Origin: Eublepharis macularius
Taxonomy: Eukaryota; Chordata; Lepidosauria; Squamata; Eublepharidae
Assembly (NCBI RefSeq): GCF_028583425.1
Contig: NC_072790.1
Span: 10,212,552-10,276,551, forward strand
Length of the DNA stretch: 64,000 nt
Direction: 5' to 3'
In this document: piece by piece, positions 12,153-24,399 of the stretch
Layout: every line of letters starts with the position of its first letter
Numbering within the stretch: position 1 is the stretch's first letter
The notes under the pieces: generated by a model
Database searches by the model: none
What the model was told of the DNA's origin: nothing
The model's input: the letters and a program-made list of their open reading frames with translations, nothing else
Translations under genes and position numbers: made by a program

Positions 12153-14756
12153 AAGTTCTCTCTAAATTGACATTAAAAAAATATAAATTATGCATAGTTT
12201 TATAAGTCATGGACTCTAGAAACTAAACAACTATTACTGAATACACAAACTGGTAGCACCAAGTCACAATGCACACATAAAGCTCTCATTAAGTCACCTA
12301 TTTAGAAAAGAAAGTCACAGATTTTTAATATTTGATGCTGCCTCATAATAATTTACATGTATGTTGGCACTTCTGCACTGGGCTGGTTCCTAAACCTCTG
12401 GGGCCAATTTTGTGGCATGTGAAGTATTTTTCCAGGCATTGATAGTATACAGATTTATATTATATGTGAGTTTTAGATAAATTTGTGAGAAAGGTTTCTT
12501 CCATTTCAGAACTATGGGATAAGCTGACACAACCAAAGGAACTGTGGGGCTATAACACTATCAACAGGTTCATATTTTCACAACAGTAACTCAAAGGTGA
12601 TCAAAACACCTACATTTAGACATATGTTGAACAATCTTTGCAATGCTTTATACAAAACACTAACAAATGATTTTTCTTCAGTTATGTCAGCGTACATAAT
12701 GAACAGTGCTATGCCCACCCCCAGTCAATCATACATGCAAGATGACAGGCAATAATCCATGCCCCTAGTCCATATTCTTCAGTGCTTCGACATCAAGTCA
12801 CAAGCGTCCAAGTTACTGAAATCTTCGGCTCAGGCTCAACTTTTTTCTTCTTTCCTGTTTGACCGCACCCTAGAAGAAAAACAGCTTGCAGTACTATTCT
12901 ATCCATCTTTCGTTGACTTTACTTATCTTTTCAAAGAATGTATAGCTATTGGTAATATTAGATCTGAGAAAAATGCATGGATTCTAAATGACTAGGTAAA
13001 ATAGTATTGCACCCTAAAGATGATCAATAAAACCACATGGTTAGGCATGTCTACAGTTTGCTTGCCAAAGCTATGTTGGCACCCGAGATCCTTCATTAAA
13101 CACTTTTTAACATGTTGGGATTTTCCTCTCCCTGCTCCTATGTTGAATGGTTTGTAAGCTCTGTACCCTGTACCCTGTTACAGCATATAAACGCTTCCAG
13201 TTCTTGCTGTTATTGATATATGTATGCCTTCAAAGGGTTTCTTTTGCTTTTTTTTTGTTAAATTAGGCACATTTGTGCGCAACTAGAGCTGGATCCCTTG
13301 AACACTGTGTTATGAATATAGCCCAAAATAGGGGAACAGGTGCTAGTCTTGATTAAAAAGATGCTTCTGAGAGCCAGAACCAGGACTGACCTGGTCTTTC
13401 GACTGAGAGCTAAACTACACGAGGCGAATTACATGCAGATGCTCAAGTGAAGGGAGACACAATATTAGCCAGGAAGCATAGTCTGAATTTCACCTCTCTC
13501 TACAGAGCTGGTCAAGATCCTTCCTCAGAAGGTTTGTAAATAATTGACACAGTTTTGGGGGAGATAAAGGGGAAAGTAATATACTTCCTTAAGACTAAGA
13601 GTAACAATGTGTTAACAGATGTTTTTAAAAGATACATAAGTAAAGATAACTTTGCTGTTTGAAGTTATAAGTGGGAGACCTGCTAGGACTTGCAAGAAGC
13701 CACATCATTTCTCCGTCCCCTTTATTTTCTCTCCCATCTTTTTGACAGTCCCCATATCCTCACCTTTTCCTGCTTTCTTCTTGCCTTCCCACACACCCAC
13801 CAACCTTTTACTGCCACCCATCTTCAGCTGCCGTCTCAAATTCTAACCACTGCACAATAGTGCTTTCTGTGGGGTTGCTGCTTTTAAAAAGCATCAAGGA
13901 ACCCGGCCAGGGCGTATCATGCAAGTCGCCTGGTGGCTGCCACCAGGACTGGTCCCCGATGAGTCTTCCCTTAAAGGACCACGCTGACCTTTAAAAAGTG
14001 CCCTGCCAGCTCCTCCTCACCTCTTCCTGACGGAAACCAAGGCTGGCAACACGGCTGTGGTTGACTCACAACAGCTGAAGGCATGCCTTTCTTAAAGCTA
14101 CAGCCTCTGCTCCAGTCATTTGGGTGGGTAACCCCCCCCCACTGCCATTTTCTTTTCTTTTCTTTTTTTGAGATTTCAGATTTTTCTACAAACCATTGGC
14201 ACTTTCCAGATTTGTAGAAAGATCTGTCTTGTCTATTCGTGGGTCCGCTCTCTGGATTTATGCATCCAGAATTAGATATAATTAGCTCACCAAGATTATG
14301 AGCCCTATCAAAGGAACAGCTAGCTACTGACGGTACTCCAACAGCTACTGTGTAAGCAGACGGCCTGGCCTCCTCCACCTTGAACAGCCGTTTTAACATG
14401 GCTGCATGTCACATTAAACGGCACCAGGCCTCTGGGTTTAAAATGGCAGCTTGTATTGCAGCCAGAGGACCAGTCGAATTTTTTTGGTGTGTGCGCGCAC
14501 TCCTAGTTGCTCTGCAGACGCAGGTAATGGCAAACCACCCTCTGTTACGCTCTTTGCCTTGAAAACCCCAGCAAAGGTCACCTAAAACATCTACCATTCG
14601 ACAGCACTCTCCACCACCACTTCATGGTATCCTGAATGGGTTCTAAGGAAGGAAGTTTATAATCTGGTAGCAATTCACCATTCCTTTCTAGCTTTGACGT
14701 GTAAATTAAATCAGAGCAATATTGTATACATTGCAAGGATCTGTGACTCTTATCCA
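12153..14756. other. Unannotated sequence (intron 3)
   Basis: No exon is seen. The minus strand at 13395-13540 has a CUGAGGA...GAAA arrangement and a GAGAGCTAAACTACACGAG patch typical of lizard repeats, but neither is clear enough to name. Confidence 0.4.
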
Positions 14757-15008
14757 GCCAGTTTGGTGTAGGGGTTTAGAGTGGCAGGACTCTAATCTGG
14801 ACAACTAGGTTTGATTCCCCACTCCTCTGCTTGAAGTCAACTGGGTGACCTTGGGTCAGTCACAGCTCTCTCAGAGCTCTCTCAGCCCCCTCACCTCACA
14901 GAGTGATTGTCATGAGGATAACAACAACACACTTTGTAAACTGCTCTGAGTGGGCGTTAAGTTGTCCTGAAGGGGGGGGGGGGTATATAAATCAAATGTC
15001 ACTATTAT
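14757..15008 (+). repeat. tRNA-derived squamate SINE, near full length, diverged
   Basis: It begins GCCAGTTTGGTGTAGGGG and carries GGTTTGATTCCCCACTCCTC. The GGTGACCTTGGGTCAGTCAC body follows, and the 3' end is AAGTTGTCCTGAAGG, a G tract, then TATATAAATC. The head is more mutated than in the copy at 38.9 kb, which suggests an older insertion. Confidence 0.88.
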
Positions 15009-17942
15009 GGCATTATGAACAAAGAGATCTATTTGAAGGTTTACACAGGAGACCATCCTACTGAAGCGCCTTAAAAGAGATTTGACTAACTAGGCTGAAC
15101 AGCAAGTATGATTTCCATGCCCTTGAGAGTGCTGAATTCTTCCACAGCCCTCTGGTTCTGATGCCTTGATCTATGGACCCAGGCTGTACTTAGCCCTTGG
15201 GGGGGGGGATGGTACCATCCAGGGATACCCCTAAACTCCTGTTAGTTAGAGATAGGGCTGCCTTTGGAGTATCAGCTTCCCTGCGACAAAAACTGATTCC
15301 AAACTGAGGTATTCAAAGCAATGCCTTAGCATTTTATTAATATGGACACTATGCCATCACAATCCCTTGTCCCTCACAGAAAAAAATTGTTAAGCTAATA
15401 AAAATCCACCCCGATGCCTAAAAGAACCACAAGAGCAGAAACGTAGACAAATGGGGGGGTGGGGGTGGGGGTGAGAATGAATACGCAGCCTTCAGGCCTG
15501 CATTAATTATACAAAGTAATATTCCAACGATCCAACTTTCAAGGCAATGCCTCACCCTGCCGCAGAGTGGCTCCACCTGGGTCTCTGGCTATAACCAAAT
15601 TCTTCATCATCATCCTCTGCCAACTAATTCCCAGTATGCCTCTTCCTATTCCAGACTTCCAATTTCATCAGTGAGCCTTCAATCCTGACACCCTATCTGA
15701 CAGACGTTTCATATCCATCTCCAAATTTCTCTCTGATTTGGATTCATCAAGAGAGATCAAAACAGAGCTTCTTACCTTTCTAATATTACCTCCCATAAAC
15801 TAAGAATAGCCTTCACTGCTATCTGCTTTCAAACTACAGCAATAGCTTTGTTAACAGGTCACTACAACCCAAGCTCTGGAGTTGCCCAGAGTCTGTGTTC
15901 CGGTGAAGTCTCGGAACTGCAGGCCCTGCCTCACTATCTAAATTTCTTGCAGCACTCTTGCCTAACCTTGACTTGGGCTCAGCGGCAAAGAAAAGTATTT
16001 CTCCTCCAGCTGATACAGACCTGGACATGACCTGCGCGGCCTCACTCTTTGCACGGGATGCTATGAAAATCAGAGCCGATGCTTGAGTTGCGGTTTTGAG
16101 ACAGGCTCTCTTTAGTTTGCTGCCTATCACTTTTGGTATCCAATTTGTTTTTAATGTTGCTCTTTTGGTTAATCTTTTATATATTCTTATTTTTTCTTAA
16201 TTTCTGTAATGAACTTAAGCCATATGTAATACTTTTAAGTTAATGTAGAAGATGTGAATAATTGTTTTAATAAAAAGATGGAAGCAAGGTTTTGCTTGCG
16301 CGTTATACACCAAATGAATCAAAGAGGTTGCTGCGGTGATTAATGATCAGATATAAGAAAGCAAACTAGATGTCTAGGGCTCCTTAAGCACACACCTGTA
16401 TGTGAACAAGGCCTAACCAAGGTTCATCTAGAACAATACAGTGAACAGGCCTGGATCTGATCCTCCCGCCACAAGATGCAGGGATGCTCAGAGATCGACC
16501 TCAGTTCCACGCAACTACACTGGCTCCTCCCATCCTGTTCCTGGTGGCTGCGGTGAGCTGGGGGGGTAGATGTAGTTACTTATATTTGATCAGATTATTT
16601 CCAAATATTTCATCAATCCGTCCCTCACTACAGAGTCAGTGAATCCAAAACAGCGATAAAACTCCCAGTTTCCTTCTGCAATCTATAAGCTAAAGGCTTG
16701 ACACGCACTAGAATCCAACCAGAATGTTCACAAATTCATCATCACAGACTGCTGAATACCGACTGCTGCTATTCACATTCGTAAGCAACAGGATGAAGGA
16801 GACAGAAGAACGAGATTATTATTAGGCTTTACAAATCAATGTTTGGCTTCGAACTACTCCTGAAGCAGATCACCGCGATGTCATGCGCATTTTCAGACAG
16901 GCAAAGGAGAGTGACAGCAAGATCTGTCTAAAGCCTGGCAGAGAGCCGGCAATTGCCAAAAGCAACACAGGAAAGAGTCCTTGTGCCCTCGGCAACTGCA
17001 AGGAAACCTGGTGGCAGTGAGGGAGGGATCCGATCCCCACCCCCTTCAGGATCCGCACCCCAGGTAGCCCCAGATGGAAAAGGACGGGCATTTGTGGAGC
17101 ATCCTTCCTTCCTTCCTCCTTCCTCTCACCAGCTCCCCACCTGCACATCCTGGAAGAGGTAGCTGGGGCCATTGTCATAGGCCTTTTCTGAGTCCCATTT
17201 AAATGCCGCCCCAACTGCCCCTTTCCTTCCCCAAGAGGTGGAGAGCCAGCCAATGTGGAGCCACGGTAATGATCCATCTCCCTTGAAATCACTTCGTAAT
17301 GTAAACTAGGTAAGTCTGACCCATGGCCATCAACATTGTTTTAGAGAAGCACTTGGCCACCTAAAAATGCAGCACAGGCCCAATCCTGAGCGCAGTGGGA
17401 CCATGCGCCTTTTCAAACACCAAAACATTCAGCACTTGAAAAGGCCCAGGACGGAGGGGGGACAAGAGGGCCTGGTGCTGGTGCTCCACAGACCTGATCA
17501 GGATGCCAACGAGACATTTTTAAATGGCCACATCCTTCTCTAAAATGGTATCAACAACCATGGGCCGGACCCCTGGTTGCCATGGAGTCTAGTTTGGCTC
17601 TGAGCTGCCGCTGATCAGCTGCTGCAGTGGTAGCTTTTAAAAGGGCCATGCTCTAGTGCCCACCCCCAGCCCCAGACAGCAACGACACCTTCAAGGCAAC
17701 TTTTGCTTCTGTTAAAAGTCTCTTCCACACAACTAGGAAAAGCTCAGTATACCTCTGGAACTGCTTCCCTCAAAACATCACCACAACATCACACTCCGTT
17801 TTTTTTAAATTAACTGATCAATATTCTTTCAGACTACACTTTACACCCCTACGCCATTCAGTTGCAAGACAGAATGAAGGTCCTGGTATTTTTTCCTCGC
17901 AAAATTTACATTAGTGTTACAGACTTGATATATGATGTGGTA
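15009..17942. other. Unannotated sequence (intron 3), possible old LINE 3' end at 15860-16285
   Basis: No host exon is seen. Around 15940-16100 a plus-strand reading gives a short C-terminal-like peptide, and an AT-rich segment follows ending AATAAAAAGATGG near 16282. That looks like the 3' end of an old retroelement, but I could not assign a family. Confidence 0.3.
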
Positions 17943-18035
17943 TCTGACAGAGGAAGCTTGACTCTCAAAACCTTATACCCTGGAAATTTTGTTGGTCTTG
18001 AAGGGGCTACTGGACTCGAACCTTGCTCTTCTACT
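17943..18035 (+). repeat. Short Penelope-like unit (hammerhead-type family), diverged
   Basis: The order is ATCTGACAGAGGA, then CTCAAAACCTTATACCC, then TTTTGTTGGTCTTGAAGG, then GGCTACTGGACTCGAACCTT. It matches the conserved 3' text of the copies at 30.8, 54.2, 56.6, 57.5 and 58.9 kb. The hammerhead-like core is decayed. Confidence 0.65.
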
Positions 18036-18117
18036 TAAAAAATGACAGACTATCATCCATGATATACATTCAGTTTGTTTCACGAATAATCTGTAGAAGG
18101 AAGAACTATTTTAATAA

Positions 18118-18119
<2 letters not shown>

Positions 18120-18161
<42 letters not shown>
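18120..18161. repeat. (TG)n microsatellite
   Basis: About 20 uninterrupted TG units. Confidence 0.97.
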
Positions 18162-18162
<1 letters not shown>

Positions 18163-20380
18163 GATACCAGTGAGTACATTTACTAAAGTCTGTTTATCTC
18201 GAGGCCCTAGAGCTGCTCCCTCACACCCCGGCTATGTATAACTGACTCGAGCTTGCTGGGCAGTATCTGAGACTCCCGACTCAGCCGAAGCTCCTCCGCC
18301 CCCCAACCTGATGCAATCAAGAGCCCAGGCACAACTTCCAGCCCAGCTTCGGCCACTGTCAGTCTGAGTACATCTCACTGACATCCCAACTGCACTTTAT
18401 CACTCAGCCATTTGTGGTGCAACTTAAGTCATTATTTTCAAGTAAGATTTCAGCTTTCAACTCCAAGTCCACCCCCATCCCCATGGAGTACGATCTCCAC
18501 GACAGGTGTATAAAAAAGTCCCTCTCTAGACAATCCCAACAAAGCTTAGCTTAGAACCAGCTTCAACCATAAATAAATGCCTTGAAGCAGCTACACGGTG
18601 ACTGCCCTGTAACCTAGACAAGCACATCCAGCCACCAGTTATCTGAATTTAGAGGACAAATCTCCTTGGGAACCCAGAGCTGCACAAGCTTCTCATCTCG
18701 GAAGTTTTATCCAGCCCAGTATTAAGAATCAAAAATTCAGTTTCCTTGTAGAAAACAAGGAGTTTGATGTTCAGAAGCCCCAAGCTAAGAGCAGAAGGCA
18801 AAAGCACACACGGCAAGAGTGCTGCTGGGGCGCAAGGCTGCAGGCCAAGCAAGGCCTTGTTCTTCCATCCACTTATTCACCTCCCATGGATAGCTGAGAG
18901 GGCAGGAAGCTAAAAAAACAAAATCAGTTGGCTAGCAAGGAAAGGAATACACAAAGCAGTAGCATCCTGCAACCAACTGGGCAATTAATAGCTGAGAAAT
19001 AAACCAAAACAGCCTACTCCTTTAACTAAGGGCATAATTTACAGTTTGTTAGCAATCCCTTTTTTACAAGTAGCAGCATTGTAGTGGAGTTCTGATTATG
19101 TTCAAAATCATGAAATGAAGCAGATTTATTTATTAAGGAGTTTATATGCCGTCTATGATGGACCCCCCCGCCCCCAACCTTCACTCTCCCATTCTGAGGG
19201 CAGATTTCCCCAACAAAATCCAAGTTTCCCTGCTTTGGCTGAACACTTCCAAGTAGCATGCCTCTATCTGGGGTTTTAAAGTTTGTTTTGTCCCATCCTG
19301 ATAAGGAGTTAGAATTTTGGCTTTTTAGCCCAGCCCAGACACTTGATGGGTTAGAAACTGTATAACGTTCAAAACAAACAACTTTGTTGAAGAGGCAGGG
19401 ATGGAATAAGGGCAATGAAAGAGCTGAGGTAAAATTTGTTGGTAGAACTGAATACTCTTTAAGTCACTGACAAAATAGTTTTCTTGAAACTCAGTTTCTA
19501 TGTTCTTAAACCTTAACAGTGAGAAGTGTTTTGTTTAATACAACAACATTTCTTCACAGAGTTCCCTTTTACAACTCAGGTTTCCTGACGTTTGTTCAAA
19601 ACGGTTTCCCCATTACATCAGACCTGAGGTCCTTCTCAGACTCAACCCCCTTTAGACAGCAGGCAGGAATCAATCTTATTTCCCTGAGAAGAATTAACCC
19701 TTCTTCACTTGACTTGAATGGGAGTCTCCATTAACTACCCACTCACTCTTGCCAAAAAACACACACCCAGCTCGATCTTGGCTGTGTAAACGGGTTTCAG
19801 CTTGTGCTGGTTTTTATACTTGGAAGTCTTAACTAGAATTCTCCCTCAGAAAAAGAAGTTACAGTTAGGGCAAAAAAACTGTTTTCCCTAACACCAGAGG
19901 GCAGGAATTTGCCTGACCTTCCCTGTCAGAATCTTACATACACTCTCCTCAAAATCCTATCAGCAACCGTCATTCTGAAGGCGGCCAGTCAGAGAGAGGA
20001 GGGAACAGCCTGTCAATCAAAGCCTCATTTCAGGCAATTATTAACTACTTCCCTACCAGCTCTCTGACTGCTGCACTTAGAAAAGCTTCTTTAAAGTGCA
20101 TTCTGTCACACTATCTTTCGAGAACATAGCTGCTCTAGTCAGCTTAGAAAAAGAACTGACCTACAGGCAAATAATTAAAATCAAGGTGGGGGGGGAACAA
20201 ACAATACAAGGAGAACATGGCTTTCCCTCAAAATAATATTTCCTTATGGAATTAACTGCAAAATGCCTACCTAAAAAAACCAGCTTTACATTTCTTCCAG
20301 AAAGTACAGGGGTCCACTGCATCTCCTTGTGGAGGGGTGTTCGGTAATGCTGAAGCCGTGCCCCAAAAGAACAGGTCCAC
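18162..20380. other. Unannotated sequence (intron 3)
   Basis: No exon is seen. A fragment at 18350-18372 resembles the GCTGCCAGTCTGAGTA text of the tRNA-Ala-type SINE. The stretch 19400-20120 has the look of an old long-terminal-repeat region, but I found no boundaries or coding part to support that. Confidence 0.35.
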
Positions 20381-21330
20381 TTTACAGTTAAGTGGACAGC
20401 TCCAAGGGAAGGGGCAGCGATGAAATCCAAGGTGATGAACAGGCTCATAGCAGGAAAGATGGTACCTGAAGTAAGCTGGCCTCAAACTGTGTAGGGCTTT
20501 ACAGGTCAAAAGAGGCACTTTGAATTGGATCTGGACAATGGCAGCAATGGGAATAATATACTCACAACTGCAAGTTCTAACCAATAGGCAGCCACCCTAC
20601 ATAACACCAATGACTGTTTCCAGATAGTCTTTAAGAGCATCTCCCCACAGAGTGTGTTGCAATAGCCTAGACAGGAGGTTGCAGAAACATGGATCAGCGT
20701 AGCCAGGCCCACACACCACAAGGAGCAAGAATCCTGCACCAAATTAAGCTGATAATGCAGTGACACAGAAGGCATTCTACCTGGTCTTCTATCAAGACAG
20801 CAGTAGTCAACAATGCCTCAAAGCTCTTCGGAGTTGTCTAAATCAACCCCACCCCACCACGATATATAAGGGCAGGAGGGAGAAGGGTAGGCATCAACAG
20901 CACACTAATGACATCCAGCTCCAAAGCTTTAATCACATCAAAAGGTCTCACATACAAGCTGAACAGCATGGGTAAAAGGATCAAATTCCCTGGAATCCCA
21001 CATCTCATGCCCGACTCCTAGACATCCACTAGAACTTTCTGGGAATGACCAGACAGAACAGCATGAGGTGAACCACTTTAACATCATGCTTTTCAGAACC
21101 TCTCTTCTAAAAATGTCCCAGCAATACCAAATGGTTGATAGCATCATGAACAGTGGAAAGTTCCAGGGAAATATATTCCCATTATCCAGCTGTACTTAGA
21201 AACTGCCTGCCAGTGCAACAAGGGTGGACTCAACCCAAACGCTGGCCAGAAGACAAAAAGAGGTCAAGGGCAGATAATGCATCCAGAAAACCTTGTCCAC
21301 TGCTCTACCGCCCCACTTAATTGTTTTGCC
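20381..21330. repeat. Unclassified old interspersed repeat
   Basis: The stretch (AAACTGTGTAGGGCTTTACA, then GCACTTTGAATTGGATCTGG, then GCAATAGCCTAGACAGGAGG) resembles a repeat type I associate with reptile genomes. It has no second copy in this window and no intact reading frame, so the class stays open. Confidence 0.3.
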
Positions 21331-23967
21331 CAGGAGTGGCAAGTTTGACATAGGCTGAAAATTGGCCACAATCACCTAATCAAGAAAGAATGAATTATCA
21401 CTTAAATTACTTTGAAACTTGCCTCTCTGCATTGAAGTTTAGGATAATGATATAGGGTCTGCAGACAGCTTCACGAAAACTAGGAACAGAAGAGTTAAAT
21501 TATAATGGCCAAAGAAGAGGAAAATAAGCAAACGAGCTTCAGAATCCAAGACAATATGGACTGAAGAGCCAGAAGGCAGTCTTACATTCTCACAGTGTTT
21601 GCAAATAGCGGCTACTTTATCATATTGTGGTGGAACAGCCCAACTGCTTCGTAAGCACTGCCCAGCCTTGCCTTCCAGAGTGTCCTGGGTCACCAGGGGC
21701 AGTCCAAGTCCCTACTTATCATGCGCCCCCACCTCACCCACCCACCCCAACCTTCAGCAGGGCTTTTACTCCTCCCCTCTCAGGCCTGCTGCTACCACTT
21801 GGCCTTTGTGGAAATTGCCTATGGGGAGGACCAAGATTTCCCACCCTCCTGGAAAAAATCTCTCTGCCGTTCTAGACCTCCAAAGTCTCCGTTTCCCCGG
21901 CACACACACACACGTGGAAGCCTAAGCTTGTAGCAGGAAGTCTTCTGGCCACATCACCATGACTAAAGCACAAGGCTGAATGCGGCTTAGAAAGCATCTG
22001 GCTTTCCCTCTTTCCTTGTACTTGTTTTCAGTTACGAGACTTTTTTCTAACTGGGGGTGAAGGTGCCTTCACATTTCAAACCTACAAATGAAAGCACTTC
22101 TCTGCATAAATATTTTACAAACACCAAGCAGTGTCATTTTTGAAAGGCACCTACCCAGATATATAATCTTCAGCCTTTGCCTACAACCCAGGTGCATGTT
22201 CTGTCCAGGAAGTAATCTGCATGCATACTTGAAACAGAAACTATGGTTTATATGTATGGGTTCCCTTGATAAATGACACTATGTGCATGCACCTGTACTT
22301 GGAATTCTGTTCTCAAATACCAATGGAATGTTCCTAGCCAGCAACATCCCAGAATTATCTAGTTATTAACAGAAGAAAAAGGAACTTCCAGTCGTGCCTT
22401 CTCATTTCCTATGTGGTATCTTGTGCCAATCAAGTTGGCCATTCCTGCCTGAGGCCACATCTGTACTATCAGCATAAACCTATTTTTAAGCTGTTTCGTT
22501 ACTGCTTCCTTCTAAGGAGGCTAAGAATTACAGTTTTGTGAGGCCTGCTGCAGATTCTGAAAGGCACCTGGCTTCCAACAGAATCTCTAGTCCCAGGATG
22601 TCTGAAGGGAAACCACAGCAACCAAACCAACTTAAAGAATGCATTGTAAACTTAAAAATAGGTCTATTCAATTTATTTCAGGAAATAAACTGTGAATCCC
22701 CCCGCCCCCCAAATCCTTTACATCAAGCTAGAACAGATACACTTGCCTCAAAGCGGGTTATTGGTGGGAAGTACGAACCAGTCCCTGGCAGCCAGGCTGC
22801 TCTCCCTGCCTGTATCGCAGGCAAAAGGGTAAGGCAGCACACCAGCAACGGAAGCCATATATCCCCTGTGACCAGAGAAGTTGCAGGATTCAGATACGAC
22901 TACTGGGAAAATGGCTGACCAGGGACAACGACCCTGGCAAAACACACAGATGCCACAGGAAGACTATCAATAAGGTGAACTTAACATCCATTTCATACTG
23001 AGGCAACGTCTTCAAATAAAGCATGCACAAAATGTGGTGAATTACTATCCTTAAAGAAACAAGTAATTCGGTAATGGTACATGTTTGGGACTTAAATTAT
23101 ATTCTAGATGCCACACACGTATGGTAATTTAATTTATTTCCCTCAAGCTGTCGTCAGTGCTGAAGCATGTAAAGAGTGTTCAAGATTCACCCCCCCCCCC
23201 CCGCTGCCCAGGAGCATGGCATGAATAACCAGGACAGCAAGGTATGCACGAAGGGCAGGTCGAAAGACTGGCGGCGGAGGACTGGACTCCAAGTGAAACC
23301 TCATGATTCTTTAAACGGGAGGTCAAGGTTGGTTGGCGCCTTGTAGATGTTAAAAAAGATTCAGTCGCGAGGTAAAATGGGCACAGCATACTCAGCATCT
23401 GTGGTTTATTTTCCATTACATTTATATTGTCTTCCACCCTGGAACCCAACGCCCCATACATGGGGGTTCTAAGGAAGCTTCCTATCCAGACAACGGCATT
23501 CGCTCCAGTACGGATGCTGCATCACTTGCCTTCCAACCACATCCCCATCTGTTATAGTGGGCATAGATCACATGTGCATTAAAGACCTGAAGGAAAGTCA
23601 GTATGAAGGGAAGGGGCGGCGGCAGGAATTTTGATCTTCAGTAAGGAGAAGTGAAGAAACAGAAGGCAACCTTTTGGAAAGAAATTATTCTGAAAGGCTT
23701 TGTTTTAGGAAACTGAATATTTTCTGTGGGAACGAATGTGTAATGATAAACAATATTTTGTGCATATGGGGCACATATACATCAGGATCTAAAGATCTTG
23801 CTTGGTTGAGAGATCAAGAGCCATCTAGTCCAGCAACCTGTCTGCAACAGGGAGACCTGCATGCAAGGGATTAATTTCTTGCATTTTATCATGCCTTTCA
23901 TCTAAAGGAATCAGGAGAGTACACGTGGTCCCCACCACCACTTTAATCTTACGAGAGCCCAGCAGGG
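21331..23967. other. Unannotated sequence (intron 3)
   Basis: No exon is seen. There is a C tract near 23191 and a short CA run near 21901. The text CCATCTAGTCCAGCAACCTG near 23820 is a fragment of a common reptile repeat. Confidence 0.4.
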
Positions 23968-24173
23968 GAGGGGTCGATGCTCAGAGGTCGAGTGTCTGCT
24001 TGGCATGCAGAAGGTCCCACGTTCAATCCCTCGCATCTCCAACTGAAAGGACCAGCTAGTTGAAAGGCCCTCAATTCGAGGCCCCGGAGAGCCGCTGCCA
24101 GTCTGAGTAGATCATGCTGACCCTGATGGATCAGGGGTCGGATTCCGTTTAAGGCCGTTTCATGTGTTCGTGT
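23968..24173 (+). repeat. tRNA-Ala-like SINE
   Basis: The head CTGCTTGGCATGCAGAAGG followed by TTCAATCCCTCGCATCTCCA copies the anticodon arm, T-arm and acceptor end of tRNA-Ala. The body follows (GGAGAGCCGCTGCCAGTCTG, then GACCCTGATGGATCAGGG), and it ends in TTTCATGTGTTCG. This is a different family from the TTATTATTA-tailed SINE. It is mutated and therefore old. Confidence 0.8.
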
Positions 24174-24399
24174 GGGATTAGGCTGAGAGACACAATGTGA
24201 GAATTGGTCAAGATGACGAGTGTCTGGACAAAAAATGTCTAGGCTGTGAGCTAGAAGAAATTATTGCTCCCTATTCGTATAATCGGTTTTCTAAAGCTAG
24301 GCCAATTAAGGCAGCAGGTTTTAAACTGCTCAGTTTTCTCATGCAAAGCACTGGTCACCCTAAATGGGCAAAGAGAAATTGATGGTTAAGGCGACTTTA

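Noticed and set aside
19400..20120. Retroviral-type long terminal repeat
   Set aside because: No paired copy, no defined ends, no primer-binding site and no gag/pol sequence seen.
21590..21720. L1 ORF2 C-terminal remnant (TATCATATTGTGGTGGAAC resembling YHMWW)
   Set aside because: The match covers about 25 bases only, and nothing L1-like follows.
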